This document shows, in pieces, positions 1 through 7,800 of a stretch of 10,177 nucleotides of DNA. Source of the DNA: Thalassiosira profunda (Eukaryota; Bacillariophyta; Thalassiosirophyceae; Thalassiosirales; Thalassiosiraceae); assembly GCA_036939355.1 (NCBI GenBank), contig JALLAP010000821.1, forward strand, positions 1 through 10,177, given 5' to 3'. Position 1 is the stretch's first letter; every line of letters starts with the position of its first letter. A program made the translations under genes and the position numbers. Below the pieces are notes generated by a model. It was not told the origin of the DNA. It did no database searches and saw only the letters and a program-made list of their open reading frames with translations.

Positions 1-226
1 CCCAGTCCCTGGCAGCGCCCAAAATCACGCCGGCATCGCCCTTCTTCGTGGCCTGCAGAAGGATCCGGCGGGCGGCCTCGTCCATCAGCGACCACTCACG
101 TCCTGCAATTTCGTGCGCGTCTCCGGCAGCGCCAAAGCGTTTGCAGGCGAGGGCGAGGCGGAGGAGGTCATGCGCCTCGCCGTAGGCGGCGATGCGGATC
201 ACGATGTCGGCGCTGAGGTCGTTCAT
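1..226 (-). CDS. F-box-like protein, N-terminal part (runs off left edge)
   Basis: Reading the minus strand from an ATG at 226 gives 75 open codons that continue past base 1. The N-terminus (MNDLSADIVIRIAAYG, then DLLRLALACKRFG) fits the F-box pattern: a short Leu-rich start, an Ile-rich helix, then a DLLRLA-x-CKRF motif. It is followed by REWSLMDEAARRIL, a string I associate with expanded diatom F-box-like families. In known F-box proteins this region binds Skp1 in SCF ubiquitin ligases, while the downstream part, missing here, selects substrates. The ATG at 226 is chosen because the frame further upstream is open but has no Met before a stop near 316. The gene diverges from gene A. Function beyond the F-box is unknown, since only the first domain is visible. 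Confidence 0.7.
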   Translation of the reverse strand, partial: MNDLSADIVIRIAAYGEAHDLLRLALACKRFGAAGDAHEIAGREWSLMDEAARRILLQATKKGDAGVILGAARDW

Positions 227-348
227 TTCGTGGACGGGACAGCGGGTGAGGAGCGGCGATGATTGTTGTTGTAGCGGTAGCGCTGGTACCTGCTGGTACA
301 ATACGTAAAATAGCTAACTGATCCCTGCTCCCCTCCCCGCCCCCCCCC
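227..348. promoter_or_regulatory. Divergent intergenic region and probable 5' end of gene A
   Basis: This 122-bp space separates the F-box start (226, minus) from the open frame of gene A (plus). It holds GTTGTTGTAGCGG-type repeats, a TACGTAAAATAGCTAAC stretch (303-318) and a long C-rich tract (about 321-348). CTAAC (314-318) followed by a pyrimidine tract resembles the end of an intron, so part of this segment may be gene A intron rather than promoter. A short ORF, ATG 259 to TGA 319-321, lies in the same frame as gene A and could be a first exon or an upstream ORF. No clear TATA box is visible. Confidence 0.35.
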
Positions 349-1849
349 TTGTGCACTCCACGGGCGGTGGTGAGGGGGCGGAGCAAACCGAGCAAGCCTA
401 GGCTCATCTTGGGTCGCCAGACGAGGCGGCAGCTCGTCGTCCTGGCCTCCGTCATCTTGGCATGGGAGACATTCTTCTTGCTGGTGGCCGACCGCCACAT
501 CACATCCACCCATCAACTCCTATCGGGCTATGGTGCCTTGCAGCCGCAGCCGCCGGAGCATGGGAAGGATTCAGCGGGTGGCCATCAGCCGCAGCGCACA
601 CAATGGCGGCAAGGATCTCCCTACACGCCCGATTTTGCAACGTTCAACGCGTCCCGCCCGCCCGAGCTCTACGCCTCGTCTCCGGGATCGCTCCCCTCCC
701 TGCCGGACATCCATCGGGTGCCAGCGCACGTGATGCAAGCGCGCAATTTCACCGAGCACTACGCCACTTGGGACGCCGCCAAGGATCCGCATACGCTCTT
801 TGTATACAATCCTTCCATCGTGCCGTTGCATGCGTCGGGATGGCCGGCGGACACTCCGGCGGAGGCGCGGTATCTTGCCACCTTTCGGGTATCCTCGATC
901 CACAGCTGCGGGTTTCCAACGTACGCGTTCTGGAAGCACGCCGTGGATAACGTTGGGCTGGCGTTGATGGATGGTGATTTGCGCATTGCCACTCTCGGTG
1001 GCGATTCGTTGGATATAATTGTGGACATCAATGCCCATCTTCCAAAGATATTTGGAGGGAGAACGAAGGTACAGGATGTGCGTCTGTTCGTGCTGCACGG
1101 GAGGGTGTTCATGTCCAGTGGCGTATTTCTTGTGCCCATTTGCGTGACAGTGGGAGGAATGGTTGATTCGTCACCCACTGCAATTTGCACCAATGGCGAT
1201 GGTTCGATGGAAGAGCTGCCGGCGCTCTATCGAAAGAACGATCGCCTGCGCCTTTTCGTATCGGGGGACGCCATTAGATTGAAGGGCACAGACGGAAAGA
1301 ACTTCCAGTTCTTCGGCGCGAGCTCGGACCGAAATGCATCGGTAATGATGGAGTACTGGCCGCATCAACCGCGAGAAATTCACGATCTTGGCGACGCGAT
1401 TGCGAAACAATTCACGAAGGGAAGCAGCTCTCGAAAGCGACGAATTGTGAGCGTGGAGGGAGAACGAAAGATCAAGTCTGAAACGGCACCCGATCCAATC
1501 AGCAAGGTGGCAAAGTCGCTGGACTCCTCGTTGAAGACTTTCATCAAACGGGACAGGTCCTCTGCGTGAGTATTCCGGAAGCAAAACGAAATTGCACTTG
1601 GAGTGCTCGCCTAACCCTGCTGTTCTCAGTTGCTGTGTACGAGTATCGAAGGAAGAGTACGCAGATTTACTGCCCTCCTTTCCTCCTTCAGTGGCGTTAA
1701 AGCTGCTAACATCAGATGCAATCGTGATCGGCATTGTTCACTCGAAGTCGCGAGGGCGGATGCCTTCCAGTCAGGGAGACCGCTACAACTACTTGTCTCG
1801 GATGTATTCATTTTCATCTACCGAGCCCTACGAGCTCAGAATTCATTAG
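349..1849 (+). CDS. Gene A: putative type II membrane, sugar-active beta-propeller-like protein (two exons, 5' end uncertain)
   Basis: Exon 1 (349-1565) joins exon 2 (1630-1849) in frame and gives 478 residues from 349. Residues 29-47 (QLVVLASVILAWETFFLLVA, preceded by RQTRR) form a membrane anchor, as in Golgi or ER type II enzymes. A Pro/Ser-rich stem follows, then a globular domain with YNPSIV (153-158), LATFRVSSIHSCG, QDVRLF (242-247), GRVFMSS and MEYWPH (334-339). NPSI plus a D-x-R-L-F strand recalls five-bladed beta-propeller glycosidases or phosphorylases of the GH43/GH130 type and some glycosyltransferases, but this is a weak resemblance. NXS/T sequons lie at 100, 133 and 329. Exon 2 supplies the end (YNYLSRMYSFSSTEPYEL). 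The first codon is TTG; the frame is open from 322 with no ATG before 727, so an upstream exon is likely. The last 24 codons lie inside the duplicated block. Confidence 0.65.
1566..1629 (+). other. Spliceosomal intron of gene A (64 nt)
   Basis: The donor is CTGC|GTGAGT, the branch site CTAAC (1611-1615) lies 14 nt before the acceptor, and the acceptor is TGTTCTCAG|TTG. The in-frame TGA at 1567-1569 is formed by the donor itself. Splicing removes it and joins GC+T into an Ala codon (phase 2), then opens 73 more codons. If the intron is retained, the protein stops early and loses its conserved-looking C-terminal strand. Confidence 0.8.
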
Positions 1850-1874
1850 ATTAATGAGTTCTAGAGCCCATCTA
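1843..1874. terminator. AT-rich 3' end shared by convergent genes A and B-prime
   Basis: TCATTA (1843-1848), GAT, TAATGA (1852-1857) is a perfect 6-bp inverted repeat around a 3-bp centre, and it contains the gene A stop TAG (1847-1849). The minus-strand stop of the gene B-type frame lies at 1872-1874. Only 22 bp separate the two stop codons, so both mRNAs must run into each other's 3' coding end. The AT richness stands out in GC-rich surroundings. A role in bidirectional polyadenylation is inferred. The same element recurs at 4808-4839, next to the intact gene B. Confidence 0.35.
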
Positions 1875-4735
1875 CGGCTTCTTGCCCAGCCGACGCGCCC
1901 CGTTGTGGACCTCATTCCTTTCGTCATTGGGGCTGCACTCCACGCAGAGGCAACGGCAGGTGGGACCAGCGAGGTTCCTCAGGTTGCCCATCGCCTCGGG
2001 ATCGTCCTCGATGCAGCACAAGACGCCCAAGACCTCGCAACCCTTGGCCTTTGTCAAGCCCCACTTGTAGTGTCTGCGCTTAGGACAAGAGCTGCCGTTG
2101 CTGCAAGTCTTTGGGGTGGCAGATCGCTTCCCTTTGCGCGGATAGAAACTCTCCAGCGTCGCCGTAGCATACCCGCCACACAATTCGCCGTCTGCTCCTG
2201 TATGCAGACAGGGGGCTCGCACCAAGATTTTGTCCTTCTTCTTGAGTGCTTTTGCAATCGTCGCTCCGAACCCAGCCGCTTTGTGCACATCAACAGCAGC
2301 CTGCTCTCCCTCTGTGAGCTTTTCGCCCTTGGCTTTCTTCTCCTTTGCGCTCTTGGCGTTGTCGTTCTGCTTTCCAATGCCACGATTGAAGGCGTCAGCC
2401 GCCTTTCGCTTGGTGCCGGTGAGTGTGATGCCGGCCCTGTCGTCGGCAATCGCCGCCTTACTCACGGCGTTCTGCGCTCCAATGCCGCTATTGTAGTTGT
2501 CAGCCGCAATTCGCTCGATGCCAGTGAGCGGCTTGCCGGCCCTGTCGTCTGCAATTGCCTTTTTCCTCACGCGGTTCAGTGCTCCAATGCCGTTGCGCCA
2601 TGCCTTCTGCAAGTTCGCATGCTTCGACGACAGATTCTTCCTCACGGACTCCAGTGCCGCGTTCGGTGAGTCGCCTGCAGCACGTCGCTCGGCATAATGC
2701 AGCGCTGCATCGGTTTGCATGTTGCCGGTGGTCCTGCCGCCCTCCATGGCCCCCTTGAGCAAGCTGTGGTGTTCCTTTGATATCGTCTTCACTGCCTCCA
2801 ACGCCTCGGCCTCTGTGTCACCTTCCGCGCGCCGATCGGCAAAGTGGAGGGCCGCCTCGATACGCATGTCGCCGGAGGTCCTGCCGCCCTTCATGCTCCC
2901 CTTGAGCAAGCTCACGTGCTTCTTCGTGAATTGGGCCTCGACCGACTTGAGCGCCTCGTCTTTCTCCATGCCCGCGTCGATGCATTCGGCGAAGTGAAGT
3001 GCCGCGTCGCGTCGCATTCTGCCGGTAGTGACGCCGCCTCTGGACGCCACCAACCTCTGACCGTCTGACACTACCACGTCCTCCAGAGACTTCGCGCCGG
3101 AACGCCTGAGCAGATCCGACTCGTTCTTCCTTGCCCAGTTACGAACATTGATGGGATTGCATTCATCGAGGATCGACACGAGGCTGTTGGCATTCGCAAT
3201 CAGGAATGACAGAGTTCCCTCGTGGGTATCCTCCTTGAGGCTCTGGATCAGGGCGTCGTCGCTGTCGTGGAAGAGGTCCATCGCAACGGTGCATGCAGCT
3301 GCCAGTGGATCGACCATCCGTCGAAAAGCCGTGAACATCATGTCGTTCGTTTTGCTCCATTGCCTGTGTGTGGCCTCTCTGTGGAATTTTTCGTTGTGGA
3401 TGCATTCCGGGTGATACCCCACCGCCACCTCGTTTGGCTTCCCCGAAACGAATCGCTCTGGGTTCTGTCGATGAAAGGTATTGAGCCCTCGCCCAAAGAC
3501 AGAGGCAACCTTCCTTTTCACCTCCTGGGAAAGAAGGAACACCCGCAGTAGCTTCGACTCCATCTTCAGGACCGTTCGGAGAAACTCCTGATACGCTGCT
3601 TGCATCTCCTTCGCGTCCTCTGGGCGGAAGAGTGTTTCCAGCGTTTTGCCGTATGGATAAGCGACTGGTTCGACGTTCATTTTGAAGCAATTCTGGTACA
3701 ATGTTGCTCCCACGCACGCATGAACGTATCTCCACGTTGCCGAAACGATGTTGCCAGCATCGTTCGTCGCTGCAGCCGGGTGATCTTCGCCAATGGCATT
3801 GATGTGGAGCTCCAAGGGAGAGTAATGGAGTATCAGAAGTAATACCAAATCCTCTGCCCCAACCTCGTCAATATTGTCTGGAGCAAGCGGTGGAATGTAG
3901 ACAGGAGCTTCGCCGTCGGCTGTTTCGATACCAGCCACCCTCGAAAGAAACACGTTCCACGCTTTGCACAGCGTGCTGATGGCAATATTCCGATGGTTGC
4001 AGTGAGCATCTGAGAAATATGGTAGGTCGTCCTTCTCATCGTCTGTGGCAGCAGCTTTCCTCCCTCGAGGCGCTTTGCGCTTGGCTTTGGGTTCCTCGCT
4101 CGAGCTGGCCGCGTCATTGTCCGCTGGCGAGGATCGTTCCCGCTTCGTCCGCTTCGACCGCCGAAGAGTAGGGGATCCTCCGCCTGCTGCCACTCCAACT
4201 GCGGCCCCAAACGCCAATCCACTGTTGCTGGAAGCACCGTTGCCGCTGCCTTCGCTTGCGTGCACAAGACAGAGGAGGCAAACGATCCAAATGATCCAAC
4301 GGAGCGTCCCACTGCTGAATGAGGACGAGAGAATTGAGGTAGAGGCGTTGCCACGGCCGCGCGTCCTCCTCGATTTGCTCGCTTTGTGGGGCGATCCACT
4401 CCCATTCGGCTCTCCTGGCTCTCCTTTCGCGTTGCCACTGCCACCTTCTCCCTCGTCGCCAGCCTCGTTGTCAATTCGACGCGCCGATGACTCGCCCGGC
4501 GCAGCCGACTCCTCAGTTGATGCGTTGTTGCAAGAGTTGGATGCACTTCTACTAGCTTCGCTCTTCTCACCACCCTCCTCCGTCACCGCATGCCCATCTC
4601 CCGGCAATAACGAAATGTGGGCATTGTCCGTCTGCTTCTCCCGCCCGTCGTCCAATCGTATCGAATAGTATGGCTCGAGCAAATCATCGAAATGCACGTC
4701 CAATATCTCAGCGCGGGAGGTGCCGGCGGCGTTCT
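1872..4735 (-). pseudogene. Gene B-prime: 5'-truncated duplicate of gene B
   Basis: This carries the same sequence as codons ~552-1504 of gene B and ends at the same TAG (1872-1874). The signal peptide, all N-terminal membrane segments, the WIGWC repeats and the first strand of the Tudor-like domain are missing. The frame stays open across the junction to a TGA at 4773-4775 but has no ATG there. The first possible start in the fragment is a TTG at 4703; the nearest upstream ATG (4776) is one base out of frame. The first internal Met is far inside, near gene B residue 903. It is therefore most likely not translated, unless a transcript from intact gene B, directly upstream on the same strand, reads through and splices into it. 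What remains would encode one membrane segment, the repeats and the Cys-rich tail. Confidence 0.75.
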
Positions 4736-4739
4736 GGAA
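4736..4739. other. 4-bp filler (GGAA) at the duplication junction
   Basis: These four bases belong to neither copy and mark the novel joint between codon ~551 of gene B and the end of gene A. With its flanks the joint reads CTGGAAG (4734-4740), the exact reverse complement of CTTCCAG at 1764-1770, 5 bp left of the left breakpoint. This fits a short templated insertion during end joining, though a 7-bp match could be chance. Confidence 0.75.
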
Positions 4740-4814
4740 GGAGACCGCTACAACTACTTGTCTCGGATGTATTCATTTTCATCTACCGAGCCCTACGAGC
4801 TCAGAATTCATTAG
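4740..4814 (+). pseudogene. Gene A-prime: duplicated stub of the gene A 3' end
   Basis: This holds the last 24 codons and the TAG of gene A (GDRYNYLSRMYSF and on), copied by the tandem duplication. Homology begins exactly at the GGA codon present in gene A at 1775. Upstream lies antisense gene B-prime sequence, so there is no exon, splice site or promoter to make this a gene. It converges on the intact gene B exactly as the real gene A does on B-prime, and may still supply gene B with its native 3'-end context. Confidence 0.8.
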
Positions 4815-4836
4815 ATTAATGAGTTCTAGAGCCCAT

Positions 4837-7800
4837 CTACGGCTTCTTGCCCAGCCGACGCGCCCCGTTGTGGACCTCATTCCTTTCGTCATTGGGGCTG
4901 CACTCCACGCAGAGGCAACGGCAGGTGGGACCAGCGAGGTTCCTCAGGTTGCCCATCGCCTCGGGATCGTCCTCGATGCAGCACAAGACGCCCAAGACCT
5001 CGCAACCCTTGGCCTTTGTCAAGCCCCACTTGTAGTGTCTGCGCTTAGGACAAGAGCTGCCGTTGCTGCAAGTCTTTGGGGTGGCAGATCGCTTCCCTTT
5101 GCGCGGATAGAAACTCTCCAGCGTCGCCGTAGCATACCCGCCACACAATTCGCCGTCTGCTCCTGTATGCAGACAGGGGGCTCGCACCAAGATTTTGTCC
5201 TTCTTCTTGAGTGCTTTTGCAATCGTCGCTCCGAACCCAGCCGCTTTGTGCACATCAACAGCAGCCTGCTCTCCCTCTGTGAGCTTTTCGCCCTTGGCTT
5301 TCTTCTCCTTTGCGCTCTTGGCGTTGTCGTTCTGCTTTCCAATGCCACGATTGAAGGCGTCAGCCGCCTTTCGCTTGGTGCCGGTGAGTGTGATGCCGGC
5401 CCTGTCGTCGGCAATCGCCGCCTTACTCACGGCGTTCTGCGCTCCAATGCCGCTATTGTAGTTGTCAGCCGCAATTCGCTCGATGCCAGTGAGCGGCTTG
5501 CCGGCCCTGTCGTCTGCAATTGCCTTTTTCCTCACGCGGTTCAGTGCTCCAATGCCGTTGCGCCATGCCTTCTGCAAGTTCGCATGCTTCGACGACAGAT
5601 TCTTCCTCACGGACTCCAGTGCCGCGTTCGGTGAGTCGCCTGCAGCACGTCGCTCGGCATAATGCAGCGCTGCATCGGTTTGCATGTTGCCGGTGGTCCT
5701 GCCGCCCTCCATGGCCCCCTTGAGCAAGCTGTGGTGTTCCTTTGATATCGTCTTCACTGCCTCCAACGCCTCGGCCTCTGTGTCACCTTCCGCGCGCCGA
5801 TCGGCAAAGTGGAGGGCCGCCTCGATACGCATGTCGCCGGAGGTCCTGCCGCCCTTCATGCTCCCCTTGAGCAAGCTCACGTGCTTCTTCGTGAATTGGG
5901 CCTCGACCGACTTGAGCGCCTCGTCTTTCTCCATGCCCGCGTCGATGCATTCGGCGAAGTGAAGTGCCGCGTCGCGTCGCATTCTGCCGGTAGTGACGCC
6001 GCCTCTGGACGCCACCAACCTCTGACCGTCTGACACTACCACGTCCTCCAGAGACTTCGCGCCGGAACGCCTGAGCAGATCCGACTCGTTCTTCCTTGCC
6101 CAGTTACGAACATTGATGGGATTGCATTCATCGAGGATCGACACGAGGCTGTTGGCATTCGCAATCAGGAATGACAGAGTTCCCTCGTGGGTATCCTCCT
6201 TGAGGCTCTGGATCAGGGCGTCGTCGCTGTCGTGGAAGAGGTCCATCGCAACGGTGCATGCAGCTGCCAGTGGATCGACCATCCGTCGAAAAGCCGTGAA
6301 CATCATGTCGTTCGTTTTGCTCCATTGCCTGTGTGTGGCCTCTCTGTGGAATTTTTCGTTGTGGATGCATTCCGGGTGATACCCCACCGCCACCTCGTTT
6401 GGCTTCCCCGAAACGAATCGCTCTGGGTTCTGTCGATGAAAGGTATTGAGCCCTCGCCCAAAGACAGAGGCAACCTTCCTTTTCACCTCCTGGGAAAGAA
6501 GGAACACCCGCAGTAGCTTCGACTCCATCTTCAGGACCGTTCGGAGAAACTCCTGATACGCTGCTTGCATCTCCTTCGCGTCCTCTGGGCGGAAGAGTGT
6601 TTCCAGCGTTTTGCCGTATGGATAAGCGACTGGTTCGACGTTCATTTTGAAGCAATTCTGGTACAATGTTGCTCCCACGCACGCATGAACGTATCTCCAC
6701 GTTGCCGAAACGATGTTGCCAGCATCGTTCGTCGCTGCAGCCGGGTGATCTTCGCCAATGGCATTGATGTGGAGCTCCAAGGGAGAGTAATGGAGTATCA
6801 GAAGTAATACCAAATCCTCTGCCCCAACCTCGTCAATATTGTCTGGAGCAAGCGGTGGAATGTAGACAGGAGCTTCGCCGTCGGCTGTTTCGATACCAGC
6901 CACCCTCGAAAGAAACACGTTCCACGCTTTGCACAGCGTGCTGATGGCAATATTCCGATGGTTGCAGTGAGCATCTGAGAAATATGGTAGGTCGTCCTTC
7001 TCATCGTCTGTGGCAGCAGCTTTCCTCCCTCGAGGCGCTTTGCGCTTGGCTTTGGGTTCCTCGCTCGAGCTGGCCGCGTCATTGTCCGCTGGCGAGGATC
7101 GTTCCCGCTTCGTCCGCTTCGACCGCCGAAGAGTAGGGGATCCTCCGCCTGCTGCCACTCCAACTGCGGCCCCAAACGCCAATCCACTGTTGCTGGAAGC
7201 ACCGTTGCCGCTGCCTTCGCTTGCGTGCACAAGACAGAGGAGGCAAACGATCCAAATGATCCAACGGAGCGTCCCACTGCTGAATGAGGACGAGAGAATT
7301 GAGGTAGAGGCGTTGCCACGGCCGCGCGTCCTCCTCGATTTGCTCGCTTTGTGGGGCGATCCACTCCCATTCGGCTCTCCTGGCTCTCCTTTCGCGTTGC
7401 CACTGCCACCTTCTCCCTCGTCGCCAGCCTCGTTGTCAATTCGACGCGCCGATGACTCGCCCGGCGCAGCCGACTCCTCAGTTGATGCGTTGTTGCAAGA
7501 GTTGGATGCACTTCTACTAGCTTCGCTCTTCTCACCACCCTCCTCCGTCACCGCATGCCCATCTCCCGGCAATAACGAAATGTGGGCATTGTCCGTCTGC
7601 TTCTCCCGCCCGTCGTCCAATCGTATCGAATAGTATGGCTCGAGCAAATCATCGAAATGCACGTCCAATATCTCAGCGCGGGAGGTGCCGGCGGCGTTCT
7701 TGTAGTGGACGCGCATTCCGGCCTTGTAGAGGGGGACCGATGGCTCGCTCGACTCAACCGATTCTTCGGTTGACGCGCTACTCAACGAAGTCGCAGCCAA

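Larger units (their letters stand above)
1775..4735. repeat. Left copy of 2,961-bp direct tandem duplication
   Basis: Bases 1775-4735 match 4740-7700 at a constant offset of 2,965, with no mismatch seen in any stretch I compared. Translations in several frames on both strands also agree throughout. Homology starts exactly at 1775 (G; 1774 G differs from 4739 A) and ends at 4735 (4736 G differs from 7701 T). The left edge is the original context of gene A. The right edge is the novel junction, cutting gene B inside its Tudor-like domain. There are no terminal inverted repeats, no transposase or reverse transcriptase, and no visible target-site duplication. Confidence 0.95.
4740..7700. repeat. 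Right copy of 2,961-bp direct tandem duplication
   Basis: This is the second copy, identical to 1775-4735 as far as I could compare. Its right edge at 7700 lies in the native context of gene B, and the open frame continues through it to the ATG at 9351. Its left edge is the novel junction, with only a stub of gene A. The arrangement (intact genes outside, broken genes inside) is what one tandem duplication of a convergent gene pair produces. Confidence 0.95.

Noticed and set aside
168..516. Two minus-strand frames over the start of gene A
   Set aside because: They are shadows of the F-box and gene A frames; their sequence is low-complexity and neither begins with a domain.
1734..2669. Plus-strand open frame of 311 codons (and its twin at 4720-5634)
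   Set aside because: It is antisense to the gene B C-terminus, is low in domain-like sequence, and is explained by the codon bias of the real minus-strand frame; it occurs twice only because of the duplication.
1872..4703. A separate 943-residue gene starting at TTG 4703
   Set aside because: The start is a TTG in a eukaryotic gene, and the sequence equals gene B residues 562-1504. It is the truncated duplicate, not an independent gene.
1775..7700. LTR retrotransposon or insertion sequence made of two direct repeats
   Set aside because: The copies touch with only 4 bp between them, carry no reverse transcriptase, integrase or transposase, lack TG..CA ends and inverted ends, and cut through host genes.
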